Below are positions 8,082 through 16,522 of a stretch of 42,649 bases of DNA, piece by piece. Positions within the stretch are counted from its first letter, which is position 1. Every line of letters begins with the position of its first letter. Source of the DNA: Candidatus Yanofskyibacteriota bacterium (GTDB lineage: Bacteria > Patescibacteriota > Minisyncoccia > 2-02-FULL-40-12 > GWA2-44-9); the NCBI GenBank assembly GCA_016181045.1, contig JACPAB010000005.1, positions 1 through 42,649 of the forward strand, in the 5' to 3' direction. A model generated the notes under the pieces. That model ran no database searches, was not told where the DNA came from, and saw only the letters and a list, made by a program, of their open reading frames with translations. The translations under genes and the position numbers were made by a program.

Positions 8082-8518
8082 TAAAGTATCTCCATTTTAT
8101 TTATCTGTATAACAGGCACGCATTTATTGTCAAAGACAGTATAAGGATGATCGGCATCAACGCCAATCCAATCGCCTGATATTTTCAAAACGTTTTTATA
8201 CAACCAAGGACCCAGCCCACCCGGATAATATCCGGCGAAGCGGGGATATTTTTCGTCTTCAGGAACTCTGGTGAAAGAAGCGCCCTCGCAACTTACCAAA
8301 CATCCATCCATTTTTGCCGTCCAGACCACGGGAATAGGTTTTTCGAAATCCTCTACTTCGTTGAAGTTATCGCAGAGCGGCTCCGGCGTGGGTTCGACAA
8401 GCTCACCACCTTCGGTCGGCATGGCTTCTACAATGTTGGCGGTTTGATTATCAATAAAATTATGCGCGACGAATATCATTCCTAAGACCAAAAAGGTTGT
8501 CACGATGAATTCTTTCAC
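8081..8518 (-). CDS. Membrane-anchored extracytoplasmic protein of unknown function
   Basis: 145 residues with an N-terminal signal anchor (MKEFIVTTFLVLGMIFVAH) and an outer domain containing four Cys (LCDNF, DGCLVSCEG, NKCVPV) that could form disulfides. The gene begins with GTG, and its last base overlaps the next start (TAATG). Residues GELVEP are encoded by a 13-mer (TTCGACAAGCTCA at 8393-8405) that recurs with one change at 24513-24525. I do not recognise the family. Confidence 0.65.
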   Translation of the reverse strand: MKEFIVTTFLVLGMIFVAHNFIDNQTANIVEAMPTEGGELVEPTPEPLCDNFNEVEDFEKPIPVVWTAKMDGCLVSCEGASFTRVPEDEKYPRFAGYYPGGLGPWLYKNVLKISGDWIGVDADHPYTVFDNKCVPVIQINKMEIL

Positions 8519-8530
8519 AGAAAAAATATA

Positions 8531-9547
8531 CTATAACGAATCCGGGGTGACAAATAATTTTTTGGCTCTCTGCCAATGTTCGGGATGTCCCTGCTTGTCC
8601 AACCAGTGCCACCACTCCGCGCCCCAGAGATAAAAAGTGTCGAACCCGGTCTTGGCGGAGAACTTTATCATATTTTCAAACTTGTCCGGACCCATGCGGG
8701 CCAGTTGGATGTCCAGAGGCGTATCCACGATGGGTTGCAAAAGCCAGGGTTCGGTCTCAAGTTCGATAACCATCGCCGGCTTGGGGCCGAAAAACAAGCG
8801 GGTTAGATTATGTTTTATCCTGAAGAACGCCGGCGTTACCGGATATCGCAGAGGCCCGAGCCGCCTGTTCCAAATATACAGATACATGCTTGTCCCGAAT
8901 GCGTCGCCTCGTTTGTATGCCCCGAACCAGGTGCCGAACTCTCCGCTATCGGTAATGATTATCTTGTGAGCGGGATCCAGTTCCCGGACCAGAGCTATCT
9001 CCATATCCAAAAAGTTCTTGTCCAATTCACCGCAGGCGGAGCGTGAGAAGAATGTCAGGAACGGCTCATTCTCGACCTGCCAGTAGATCAGGTTCGGATA
9101 TTTTTTGTATCTCTGAACAACTTTTTCGATATGTTCGAGTATCTCTTTCTGTTTTTCTTCTTTGCCGAGATTAAGTGCCCAAGAGGGCTCATGGCATTCG
9201 GGCCAGCCGGGGACGCGCCGCCCGACGGCAAGAATGACATCGGCGTTCTTGTCTCTGGCCATGTCCATCTGAAAATCGAGCTCGGAGAAGTTAAACTTAT
9301 CATTCTCCGGTTCGGTCAAAGGCCAGTGAATGGAAAACCGGAAATGCCTGACGCCAAGGTCATTCAAAAGGGCAAGATAGGTTTCTTTCCAGTCGAGTTT
9401 CAGCTCATCCGCATGGAACTTGCTGAACGAAACACCGTAAGTCAGCCGTTCCGGCTTGTCCGAGAAGTTGAAAGACATCACCCAAAGAGACCCGACCAGA
9501 GCCAAGATGACTGTTAAAATTACTTTCTTCTTCGAAGTAACCATCAT
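8531..9547 (-). CDS. Membrane-anchored clan GH-A glycoside hydrolase-like protein
   Basis: The 338-residue protein has an N-terminal membrane segment (residues 9-26) and a TIM-barrel glycosidase pattern: HFRFSIHWPLTEPENDKFNF (early strand), YWQVENEPF with the acid/base Glu161 of an NEP motif, and VIELETEPW (260-268) carrying the likely nucleophile. GH5/GH39-like members of clan GH-A share this layout. Its start overlaps the stop of the EamA gene as ATGA. It probably trims extracellular glycans; the substrate is unknown. Confidence 0.75.
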   Translation of the reverse strand: MMVTSKKKVILTVILALVGSLWVMSFNFSDKPERLTYGVSFSKFHADELKLDWKETYLALLNDLGVRHFRFSIHWPLTEPENDKFNFSELDFQMDMARDKNADVILAVGRRVPGWPECHEPSWALNLGKEEKQKEILEHIEKVVQRYKKYPNLIYWQVENEPFLTFFSRSACGELDKNFLDMEIALVRELDPAHKIIITDSGEFGTWFGAYKRGDAFGTSMYLYIWNRRLGPLRYPVTPAFFRIKHNLTRLFFGPKPAMVIELETEPWLLQPIVDTPLDIQLARMGPDKFENMIKFSAKTGFDTFYLWGAEWWHWLDKQGHPEHWQRAKKLFVTPDSL

Positions 9548-10419
9548 TTAAATAGTAAAATAATTCCGACAACAACCAGGGCTATGCCGGAGAATTTTCT
9601 CACCAAAATTGGAAATGCGGTATCTTCGGCCAACGCCGGAACTCTGCCTCCAAGTATCAGGGAAAGAATGAGTATAAAAATGAACTGTATGCCCAGAAGA
9701 GCATTTACCAAAGCGACGTTGCCAATCTGAATGGCAAGATCAAGAAGCAGAAAGCCCAATCCGGCAATCACCTTGCCTAAAACAAAAAGGAATTTTGAAT
9801 TTATCCGAGCTTGTGCATAAGAGCCGGAAATCTCTTTTCTGGCCAAAGGAAATGGCAAAGTAAGCAGGGCGAAACAGACAAAACCAATCCTCGTCCAAAA
9901 AAATCCGTTCACAAAATCAGAAAGATCGAACGACATTTTAAGCGTCACCAGGGAAACACCGAACAACATCCCACCGACAAAAGCTTCCCACCAGACATGC
10001 TGGCCTGTCTTGCCGACCAACAAGATACCCAAGATAACTATGGCAAAAGCGACCAGGTCAACCACAAAGAAGGAACCTCCGAGCAAGAAGACGGAGAGCC
10101 CATAAGCGAAAGCTACGCTCATCACACTGACCTGTGTCGAAGCTATGGAGACATTCGTTTTGCGTATAGCCCGATATAAATATGTAAGGCCAACAAAGAA
10201 AGTGCCTCCGGAAATGAAAGCTACCGTTAAATAGGCAAGGTCTGGGATCTCGACGCCGAAAGGTATGAACACGACCACCGGCAGACTCAAGATGGCCACC
10301 CAGAATGCGTAAGCAAACGGCCGGGGAATAGCCGTGGAAAGCAGATATTTATCTATGATAAAGGCAATCGAGTTGAAGAAATAGGCAACGACAGCAAGTG
10401 AAAACCAAACGCTAATCAT
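9544..10419 (-). CDS. EamA/DMT-family transporter
   Basis: This 291-residue protein is almost wholly hydrophobic, with about ten membrane helices in two five-helix halves, as in the drug/metabolite (EamA) superfamily. Polar loops are short, for example AIRKTN and ARKEISGSYAQAR. It overlaps both neighbours by 4 nt, between two glycoside hydrolase genes, so uptake or export of a sugar-related compound is a reasonable guess. The substrate cannot be read from sequence. Confidence 0.8.
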   Translation of the reverse strand: MISVWFSLAVVAYFFNSIAFIIDKYLLSTAIPRPFAYAFWVAILSLPVVVFIPFGVEIPDLAYLTVAFISGGTFFVGLTYLYRAIRKTNVSIASTQVSVMSVAFAYGLSVFLLGGSFFVVDLVAFAIVILGILLVGKTGQHVWWEAFVGGMLFGVSLVTLKMSFDLSDFVNGFFWTRIGFVCFALLTLPFPLARKEISGSYAQARINSKFLFVLGKVIAGLGFLLLDLAIQIGNVALVNALLGIQFIFILILSLILGGRVPALAEDTAFPILVRKFSGIALVVVGIILLFK

Positions 10420-11552
10420 AATTTATTCTCTCTACATATTTTAGCATATTCCAGGGCCGAGGGGCGTATCTTTCTTTCAAAGGTCTTGAAATCAACCTCG
10501 ACGAGACCGAACCGCGGGCCGTAGCCGCGGGCCCACTCAAAGTTATCCAAAAGGGACCAGTACATATACCCGCGCACATCGGCGCCGTCGCGGATGGCCT
10601 GCCAGACCCACCGGAGATGTTCTTTGATGAATTTTTCTCTCAACTTATCCTTGCCGTCGGCAATGCCGTTCTCGGTCACAAAAATCGGCTTTTTTAATTT
10701 TTTAAGTTCCATCAAGCGATGGTAGATGCCTTTTGGATAGATTTCCCAGCCCATTTCCTCCATGACCAGCTGTTTGGGGAGTCCGGAAAAACTGCCCGGC
10801 AAACGGAATATGGTGTAGTACTGCAGGGCAAGGAAGTCGCAGTAGGACATAGTGTTGTTCCAAGCATAGTTATTTGTGAGGTTATTCAGCATTTTGCTTG
10901 TCCAGCCGAACATCTTACCGGCCACAAAATGGAAATTGAATTCAGAAATACCAACCTCTACATTGTGCGACGTACCCAAGGCCGGACCTTGGAGTGATTG
11001 CGGAACATTATAAATATTTTTTATCTCCTGATAGGCGAGAGTGTGGGCTTTAATTATATTCCTTCTGAACTTTAACGCGTCGAATATATTTCTTTTTTCC
11101 GGCGGCCAGATTCCCTTCAGGTACGAGTTAGATGCGACGGTTGTGGTCGCTTCATTAAAAGTTATCCACAACCCTACCCTGTCTTTTAGGAATCCACCTT
11201 TTTCCGCGAACCAAACAGGATTGGTGAAATGCCAGAGGGTTACCATCGGCTCTATCCCCCTTTCCCTCAACGCCTTGACGACATTTACATAATGATGCAT
11301 GGCTTCGTGGTCGAATCTTCCCTCTTTCGGCTCGATGCGCGACCACTCGATCGAGAAGCGATGGATGTTCTGGTTAAGTTTTTTGGCAATATCAAAATCT
11401 TCTTCGTAGCGGTTGTAACTGTCGCAGGCCTTGCCGGAACGAAATTCTTCGGGCCGGGCTTTTTCCCACTCCGACCAGTCATTATAGTTATTGCCTTCTA
11501 TCTGGTGAGCCGACGTGGCGCTCCCCCACTTAAATCCGACGGGAAATTTCAT
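10416..11552 (-). CDS. GH1 family beta-glycosidase, internally shortened
   Basis: Family GH1 is recognised from FKWGSATSAHQIEG (7-20), RFSIEWSRIEP, TFNEA (acid/base Glu134) and VTENG (nucleophile Glu294), with YWSLLDNFEWARGYGPRFGLVEVD near the end. At 378 residues it is shorter than the usual ~430-480. The helix that normally lies between GGFL and the strand leading to TFNE is missing: GGFLKD runs directly into RVGLWITFNEA. The motif ends in Ala instead of the usual Pro. Both catalytic Glu remain. Whether the barrel still folds is open. It has no signal peptide, so it should act in the cytoplasm on an imported glycoside. Confidence 0.85.
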   Translation of the reverse strand: MKFPVGFKWGSATSAHQIEGNNYNDWSEWEKARPEEFRSGKACDSYNRYEEDFDIAKKLNQNIHRFSIEWSRIEPKEGRFDHEAMHHYVNVVKALRERGIEPMVTLWHFTNPVWFAEKGGFLKDRVGLWITFNEATTTVASNSYLKGIWPPEKRNIFDALKFRRNIIKAHTLAYQEIKNIYNVPQSLQGPALGTSHNVEVGISEFNFHFVAGKMFGWTSKMLNNLTNNYAWNNTMSYCDFLALQYYTIFRLPGSFSGLPKQLVMEEMGWEIYPKGIYHRLMELKKLKKPIFVTENGIADGKDKLREKFIKEHLRWVWQAIRDGADVRGYMYWSLLDNFEWARGYGPRFGLVEVDFKTFERKIRPSALEYAKICRENKL

Positions 11553-11555
11553 ATT

Positions 11556-12059
11556 CTATTTCTTGGGGTCTTGAGCCGCAAGGAGTTCAACTTCAAAAAT
11601 AAGAGTGGCGTTCGGAGGTATCGGGCCTATTCCTCTTTCACCATAGCCCAAAGAAGGAGGAATTATCAATTTGCGCTTGCCGCCGACTTTCATGCCTTGG
11701 ACACCAAGTTCCCAGCCCTGGATGACCTGTCCCGCCCCGAGCACGAACTGGAACGGCTCCCCGCGGTCGTATGAGCTGTCGAATTTTGTTCCGTTTTCAA
11801 GTGTGCCGGAATAATGCATCGTCAGTCCCTGGCCGAGACGGACTTCTGGTCCGGTCCCAACTTTCAAGTCCTGAATTTGTAATCCGTTTTCCATTTTTAT
11901 CGGTGTACTTGCCGGTCCGCCAGCTGGCGGAGGTGTCGGCGTGGCTGTTGCGGGAACCACCAGGCCTTCCGGCGCGTTGTTCCCCTTACGGGTAAAAAGC
12001 CAGACCCCGAGTCCGACAAAGATTATTATTAAAAAAAAGGCAAAAACTGTTTTAGTCAT
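11556..12059 (-). CDS. FKBP-type peptidyl-prolyl isomerase, membrane-anchored
   Basis: 167 residues: N-terminal membrane helix (4-22), Thr/Pro linker, then a single FKBP domain (~63-165) with [51 protein letters not shown] and [18 protein letters not shown]. The residues lining the FKBP pocket (Tyr, Phe, Asp, Trp) are in place. It should assist folding of exported proteins on the outer face of the membrane. It lies 3 nt upstream of the GH1 gene in the same operon. Confidence 0.9.
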   Translation of the reverse strand: MTKTVFAFFLIIIFVGLGVWLFTRKGNNAPEGLVVPATATPTPPPAGGPASTPIKMENGLQIQDLKVGTGPEVRLGQGLTMHYSGTLENGTKFDSSYDRGEPFQFVLGAGQVIQGWELGVQGMKVGGKRKLIIPPSLGYGERGIGPIPPNATLIFEVELLAAQDPKK

Positions 12060-12071
12060 TCTGAGAGTTTA

Positions 12072-13025
12072 TCAGAGAGGCCTTGGTTTTTCAATCTTGA
12101 AGAAATCCGGGTCAATAGCGCGTTCAAAGCAAGCGTGGCCCGTACTATGCTGCCATGTTTCTACCTTGCCACCTGGATAGGGATACGACATCGGGAGCGC
12201 CGGCATGGGTTTTATCCTGCCATTGTTATTTTCATTGCTTGATGTCTCAAAGGTGGCGCACAGCTGGAATTTTAAGTCGCCCATTACCCGGTATTCGTAG
12301 GCATTGCCGGTTTTCGGATCCACCGGAACGACTACGCCCAAAAGGTCGTCGGTGAGTTCACCCAGATTGCCGGGCAAAGCGCTTTTGTTCTGCCAATAAC
12401 TTATGACGTGGCTCTGGATGACCGAAAGGTCCTGAACCCTACGCTCATCGAATCTTTCCGTGCGCCGGCTTGTAGGGCTTCCGGCCACAAAGAATCCGAA
12501 TACTACGGCCGCCAACACCACAACAATAACAACCCATGGAAAAGCGCGAGGGAATTTATCCGACTTTAATTCCTTGAAGTAATAGTAGAATACCGAACCG
12601 GCGATAAAGAATATGGTCAGGACTTTCAATATGAACCGGGCCGTTATCTCGCCCTCAAGAAAAGTATTCAACAACGCCACCAGGTCCCCTATTATCGTGA
12701 GACCGGCGGCAAAAACGGTCAGATACAAAAGCCACTTCCTTATCTTCAGTTCTTTCTTTTCCGGATTGGCTTCCATGTCGCGCCTCAAAAACCTGGACGC
12801 CCAGATATAAACCGGAAAAACCACGATAACGAATGCTAAGGACTGGCGGATGGTGCCGAGATAGGCCGATGTCGGCATGTAGTAGTCGGCCAGTACGTCC
12901 GGGAAGTAAATATTTATATACTGGAAAACCAAGATACCGAAATATACCGCGCTGACCACGAGAGTGACTATCGACAAGAGATATAAAAATACGTCGCGAG
13001 GAAGGTTTTTAGTTGTTTCGGACAT
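12072..13025 (-). CDS. DUF5671-type four-helix membrane protein with pseudopilin-like tail
   Basis: The 317-residue protein opens with LPRDVFLYLLSIVTLVVSAVYFGILVF and has four or five membrane helices matching the DUF5671 pattern. It then carries a final helix (AFPWVVIVVVLAAVVFGFFVAG) and a soluble tail (RVQDLSVIQSHVISYWQNKSALPGNL...) that resembles the globular part of type IV pseudopilins. The start at 13025 is chosen since DUF5671 begins there; the frame stays open upstream to 13139 but would overlap the deaminase gene. Function unknown. Confidence 0.7.
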   Translation of the reverse strand: MSETTKNLPRDVFLYLLSIVTLVVSAVYFGILVFQYINIYFPDVLADYYMPTSAYLGTIRQSLAFVIVVFPVYIWASRFLRRDMEANPEKKELKIRKWLLYLTVFAAGLTIIGDLVALLNTFLEGEITARFILKVLTIFFIAGSVFYYYFKELKSDKFPRAFPWVVIVVVLAAVVFGFFVAGSPTSRRTERFDERRVQDLSVIQSHVISYWQNKSALPGNLGELTDDLLGVVVPVDPKTGNAYEYRVMGDLKFQLCATFETSSNENNNGRIKPMPALPMSYPYPGGKVETWQHSTGHACFERAIDPDFFKIEKPRPL

Positions 13026-13038
13026 AAATGTTGGGTAT

Positions 13039-13491
13039 TTATTTAAACACTTTGATTTTAACTCCGGTTTTCTTCGACAGGTCCAATACCGCCTTCGACA
13101 ACCCATAGCGGCTTGAATAAAACTGCTTATAAACAACACCTTGAATTCCGGCGTTGACCATCATCTTGAAACAATCGTAGCAGGGCGAGACGGTCAAATA
13201 TATTATAGCCCCTTCGATGGGCGCCCCGTTGCGGGCGGCCTGGGCGATAGCGTTGGCTTCGGCATGGACGGTTCGGATGCAGTGGCCATCAACAATCTCG
13301 TGGCCGACATCATCGCAATGCGGCAAGCCGCGGGGAGCGCCGTTATATCCGGTGGAAAGAATAACCTTATTCTTGGTTATGACGGCCCCGACGTGAGCCC
13401 TGTCGCAGGTCGAACGTGAGCCGACTATCTCGGCAATTTTTAAAAAATACTCGTCCCATGTCGGACGTTTGGATATAAGTTTCTTTTTCAT
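13039..13491 (-). CDS. dCMP deaminase (ComEB-like)
   Basis: This 150-residue zinc enzyme has HAE (76-78, catalytic Glu78) and PCYDC (103-107, zinc Cys), with CDRAHVGAVITKNKVILSTGYNGAPRGLPHC upstream, as in dCMP deaminases. It turns dCMP into dUMP for dTTP synthesis. Length is normal. The following DUF5671 gene starts 13 nt after its stop. Confidence 0.9.
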   Translation of the reverse strand: MKKKLISKRPTWDEYFLKIAEIVGSRSTCDRAHVGAVITKNKVILSTGYNGAPRGLPHCDDVGHEIVDGHCIRTVHAEANAIAQAARNGAPIEGAIIYLTVSPCYDCFKMMVNAGIQGVVYKQFYSSRYGLSKAVLDLSKKTGVKIKVFK

Positions 13492-13511
13492 ATGGACCGA
13501 AAATGCCCTAT

Positions 13512-13754
13512 TTATTGAGCGAGGTCAAGCGTTTCCAACTGCTGTTCAAGTTCGTCGAGTTCCGCATCAAGCTTGAGGACTTCGTTGATGTCGCGGGAGC
13601 CGTGGCCGCTTCTTACCAGCGGAGCCATTGAACTGCTTAAATATTCGTATTCACTCCCGGCTTCCTGGATCTGCAGAAAAAGAGATGCGGCCGAACCAAA
13701 AATAGCAATCATCGCTAAAGCAAAATAGAAATCGAATTTGAACCCTTCTTGCAT
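13512..13754 (-). CDS. Small single-pass membrane protein
   Basis: The 80-residue protein has a membrane helix (residues ~9-28, FYFALAMIAIFGSAASLFLQ) and an acidic helical tail (EVLKLDAELDELEQQLETLDLAQ). A TATAAT on the minus strand sits only ~7 nt before the ATG, so the mRNA is probably leaderless. A similar architecture occurs in the gene at 14597-14812. Function unknown. Confidence 0.55.
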   Translation of the reverse strand: MQEGFKFDFYFALAMIAIFGSAASLFLQIQEAGSEYEYLSSSMAPLVRSGHGSRDINEVLKLDAELDELEQQLETLDLAQ

Positions 13755-13780
13755 ACATATTATTATACCACGACATCTCA

Positions 13781-13808
13781 TTGACCCGCCTTGTAAAAAG
13801 TGTATAAT
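13781..13808 (+). promoter_or_regulatory. Promoter for the GDPD-like gene
   Basis: TTGACC (13781-13786) and TATAAT (13803-13808) with a 16-nt spacer on the plus strand, 32 nt before the GTG start. It lies in the divergent gap between two genes. Confidence 0.65.
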
Positions 13809-13840
13809 TTTAGCCACATACTTTTACAAGAGGGCTTATT

Positions 13841-14572
13841 GTGGGGAGCAAAAAAGTAGAAATTTGGTCCCATCAAGGCAAAGTCGTGCCCCTGTCGCCG
13901 GGCAACCGCCTGGCTGATTTTGAAGACGCCGTCGAGGAATGCGCCGACGGTGTCGAGACCGACGTGGGTTTCGTCAAAGTCGGCTCCGATAAAGAAATTT
14001 TTATTTATCATCCCGGACAAAGGTTTTCCGCCCTCCGCTTGGGCGAATTTGTGGAATTCCTGAAAAAGCACCCCCGTCTGGAATGCTTTCTGGACATCAA
14101 ACAGAACGACCTCCAGCTGGTGAAAACGGCGATAAAGAGCATTGTCGATAACCGTCTCCAGAACAGGGTGTATTTCACTTTTTGCCAGGTCCGATTGCCG
14201 TGGTTGGGATTGGAAACATCAGGCAAACTTCTTCTTCAGGCGAAACTGTTCGAACCGCGCATCAAAACCCACTTGATGGCCACCTTCCCGTTCTCTCTGC
14301 CCCGCTTAGTAGAGAAATACCATCCGGATTTTATATCATTCGGCTGGCTCGAGGACTGGTTGAGCCGGTTCTTCTTCAAAGGAATAATCATTCCCTTCTT
14401 CAACTTTCCAAAACAAATACGAGAAACCCAAAAAATGGGTGTGCGCGTTCTGGCCGGAATATTCAACCGGGAAGAAGACATCCGCTATTTCGCCGACATG
14501 GGCATCGATGCCATTATGACCGAAAACATCGGTGCGGCATTCAAGATATTGGAAAAACCCAAAGCCCCTTAA
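13841..14572 (+). CDS. Glycerophosphodiester phosphodiesterase-like protein
   Basis: 243 residues with the GDPD TIM-barrel pattern: SHQG in place of HRG, ...ADGVETDVGF (the E-x-D metal pair) and IYHPG in place of HD. Later TENIGAAFKIL matches the C-terminal VTDNP-like region. The catalytic His pair and acidic residues are kept, but Arg and Asp next to them are changed to Gln and Pro, so activity or substrate may differ from classical enzymes that split glycerophosphodiesters. Translation starts at GTG after AGAGGG. A promoter and a terminator bracket it as a single-gene unit. Confidence 0.7.
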   Translation: MGSKKVEIWSHQGKVVPLSPGNRLADFEDAVEECADGVETDVGFVKVGSDKEIFIYHPGQRFSALRLGEFVEFLKKHPRLECFLDIKQNDLQLVKTAIKSIVDNRLQNRVYFTFCQVRLPWLGLETSGKLLLQAKLFEPRIKTHLMATFPFSLPRLVEKYHPDFISFGWLEDWLSRFFFKGIIIPFFNFPKQIRETQKMGVRVLAGIFNREEDIRYFADMGIDAIMTENIGAAFKILEKPKAP

Positions 14573-14579
14573 CGGGGCT
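14563..14579 (+). terminator. Terminator-like hairpin after the GDPD-like gene
   Basis: AGCCCC (14563-14568) pairs with GGGGCT (14574-14579) across a 5-nt loop containing the stop codon; a TTTTT follows ten bases later (14590 region). Confidence 0.5.
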
Positions 14580-14596
14580 CTTAGATTGCTTTTTGC

Positions 14597-14812
14597 TTAG
14601 AGATTATTCAGGTCTTGGTCTATCGCTTTGAACTCGGCATCGAGATCCTGGCCAGCATCAATGCTGTTAAGCTCCTCGATGTCGGCATCGGTCCGGGCGG
14701 CCGGTGGTAGGGTTGGCGCGCTTGCCGTTTCAGAACGGGACATCCACCACCAACCCATTACTGCGGCTACTGCCGCTACGACGATAACAACGGCTATGAT
14801 TATTTTATTCAT
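14597..14812 (-). CDS. Small single-pass membrane protein
   Basis: 71 residues: MNKIIIAVVIVVAAVAAVMGWWW membrane helix, then a Pro/Ala linker and an acidic helical tail ending DAEFKAIDQDLNNL. The start codon is rebuilt across the edge of a mobile element: its A is the last base of the inverted repeat and its TG belongs to the target duplication. Before insertion the same ATG-AAT-AAA would have been read from the intact site. Function unknown. Confidence 0.55.
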   Translation of the reverse strand: MNKIIIAVVIVVAAVAAVMGWWWMSRSETASAPTLPPAARTDADIEELNSIDAGQDLDAEFKAIDQDLNNL

Positions 14813-14926
14813 CCCGTTAGAAGTAGTGCAAAGCACGAATTACCACCGTGCGGTGCCATACTGTATTAATTGTTATTTTGGTGATATTCATATTCTTCGG
14901 ACCCGTCAGGGCTACTTCTAACGGGA
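14812..14926. mobile_element. MITE-like element 1 (115 bp) with TCCCGTTAGAA ends
   Basis: Perfect 15-bp terminal inverted repeats, TCCCGTTAGAAGTAG (14812-14826) and its complement (14912-14926), flanked by TTCA direct repeats (14808-14811 and 14927-14930). The interior has a small CACCG/CGGTG hairpin and no gene. Ends match element 2 at 20967-21046 over 11 bp, while the interiors differ. Confidence 0.75.
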
Positions 14927-14951
14927 TTCATGATATTTTTTTAATAATTTA

Positions 14952-15836
14952 TTACTGAACCGGTGTCGGCGACGGACTTTCGGTCGGTAATGGTGTTGGT
15001 GACGGAGAAACCTTCGGGCTCGGTGACGGCCTGATTATCTGGCCTAAGGCCACTGCCACCTTCCTTACCGCCTCATGCGCCGCCTTGACCGCATCCTGCA
15101 CAACCTTCAAATCGGCGCGGAGTGACTGCCTGGCCTCTCCCACCCTATTCTTCAAGGTTGCCTCGTCGGTCACGTTGATAGTATATGTCTTGCCGGCCTG
15201 GGCTTCTATCGCCGCGCGGGCTTCCCTGATGGCATTCACGGCCTGGTCGATTGCGGCAACCACGACCGAAACATCGGCGCCAGCGGCTTTGGCTTTCTCA
15301 GTTCTTTCGCTAACTCTGTTCAAAACCCCCTCGACCTTGTCGAGGACTTCGGTAAAGTGCTTGACCATCCTGGCGTTGAGTTCGTCCATCGATTTGTCTA
15401 TTCTCTCCACGACCTGTTTCTTCCGCTCGTCCTTTATCTTCTCCAAACGCTCTTTGAGCTCCGTTCTTTTTTCTTTTATCCTTTCCTCGAGCTGTTTCTT
15501 TTCTTCCCGGACCTTGTCCTGGAATTCCTCTTTGCGCACCTTAAGCTCTTCGGTCCTGGCCTTTATGTCTTCTTTGGCGGTTTCGGTTCTCTTTTTGATG
15601 AGTTCCCTCTCCGCTTCGATGGCGCTTTTAGCATCCCGGCGAACATCTTTGATTTCCGTCTTGGCGTTTGTCCGGATGTCCTTTATCTGCGTCTTGATAG
15701 GCGCGACCACCTTTTTTACGGCGTCACGGACACCTGAATTTGGTGTCGTGGTTGGTGTTTCTTCCGCTCTGGCCGCCGAAACCAACACCAAAGCGCCGAC
15801 CAAAATGGCTACTAATAAAAGGTATGATTTTTTCAT
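14952..15836 (-). CDS. Secreted coiled-coil protein with Pro/Ser/Thr tail
   Basis: 294 residues: signal peptide (1-24, ending ARA), a long highly charged coiled coil (~45-185; repeated EE, KK, ER heptads, e.g. EERIKEKRTELKERLEKIKDER), a second helical part (~190-265), and a PSPSPKVSPSPTPLPTESPSPT tail like the linkers of the secreted protein at 1616. It has AGGT before its ATG. A structural or tethering role at the surface is inferred; no enzyme motif. Confidence 0.7.
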   Translation of the reverse strand: MKKSYLLLVAILVGALVLVSAARAEETPTTTPNSGVRDAVKKVVAPIKTQIKDIRTNAKTEIKDVRRDAKSAIEAERELIKKRTETAKEDIKARTEELKVRKEEFQDKVREEKKQLEERIKEKRTELKERLEKIKDERKKQVVERIDKSMDELNARMVKHFTEVLDKVEGVLNRVSERTEKAKAAGADVSVVVAAIDQAVNAIREARAAIEAQAGKTYTINVTDEATLKNRVGEARQSLRADLKVVQDAVKAAHEAVRKVAVALGQIIRPSPSPKVSPSPTPLPTESPSPTPVQ

Positions 15837-15895
15837 ATACCTAATTCTAAAACTTATAAGCGGCCGGGGTCAAGGGCATATATGAGCAATGAAAA

Positions 15896-15918
15896 AGCGG
15901 TCGCCTTTGGCGACCGCT
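15896..15918 (-). terminator. Strong intrinsic terminator after the HExxH gene
   Basis: 10-bp perfect stem AGCGGTCGCC/GGCGACCGCT with a 3-nt loop, followed on the minus strand by TTTTT. The stop codon of the upstream gene overlaps the stem. Confidence 0.9.
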
Positions 15919-16405
15919 ACAACTGCAGGTGTTCCGGCATTTTTTCCATGAGCCGGTCAAGCCCGTCGATATCACCGGCCTGCGCAAGACGATGGAATTG
16001 GTGAGCCAGTTCGGCCAGCTCCTCCTGATAGGAGATGCCGAGCATCCCGCACACCAGCTGGCTGACATCCCAGCAGACCTGTTCTTCGTCAACGCCTGTC
16101 GGATAATGCCAAATGGACGGATTATCCTTCAGGAAGTGGCACCAGCCGTGCGCTACTTCGTGGAACATGAAGGTGGCGAAGTCCTCAAAAGTTTGGACTT
16201 CCATATTGCCGGGATAACTTGCCCGCTCCCTCTTGTCGCTCCACCCCCAGATATCGGCAGTCGCCATTCTGGCGATATGCCGGAACATTCTCCATGTCCC
16301 CCGGATAGGATGTCCGAAAATCCTGCTGCCGTATTCATCCAGGGCCGGAGAATCTTGAACCCGATACATCGCTTTTACAAGACGGCGCTTGTACTTGCGG
16401 TTCAT
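15917..16405 (-). CDS. HExxH putative zinc metallopeptidase
   Basis: 162 residues with FHEVAHGWCHF: His82, Glu83 and His86 form HExxH, with His90 and the later acidic pair in GVDEEQVCWD (107-108) as candidate third ligands. The layout resembles minimal gluzincin or SprT-like proteins. No signal peptide, so it is cytoplasmic. It has a strong ribosome site (GGAG), its own promoter and terminator, so it is an independent unit. The substrate is unknown. Confidence 0.7.
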   Translation of the reverse strand: MNRKYKRRLVKAMYRVQDSPALDEYGSRIFGHPIRGTWRMFRHIARMATADIWGWSDKRERASYPGNMEVQTFEDFATFMFHEVAHGWCHFLKDNPSIWHYPTGVDEEQVCWDVSQLVCGMLGISYQEELAELAHQFHRLAQAGDIDGLDRLMEKMPEHLQL

Positions 16406-16455
16406 GGCTTTTCTCCTTTTTTGAAGACCATTAAAATTGTAAGAACTTAAGAGTA

Positions 16456-16484
16456 GTTATAACGGATGTGAGAGTAAATGTAAA
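16456..16484 (-). promoter_or_regulatory. Promoter for the HExxH gene
   Basis: TTTACA (16479-16484), 17-nt spacer, TATAAC (16456-16461) on the minus strand, 51 nt before the start codon. Confidence 0.6.
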
Positions 16485-16503
16485 ACCGCCAAGAAAAAAA
16501 CAA

Positions 16504-16520
16504 ATCCCCTTCTTGGGGAT
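16504..16520 (-). terminator. Intrinsic terminator after the 132-residue unknown gene
   Basis: ATCCCC/GGGGAT stem with a 5-nt loop, followed on the minus strand by TTGTTTTTTTC (complement of 16491-16503). Confidence 0.85.
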
Positions 16521-16522
16521 CG

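Noticed and set aside
15085-15885. 266-codon plus-strand frame opposite the coiled-coil protein
   Set aside because: It mirrors Lys/Glu-rich codons as Ser/Leu/Phe; the minus-strand protein has a signal peptide and ribosome site.
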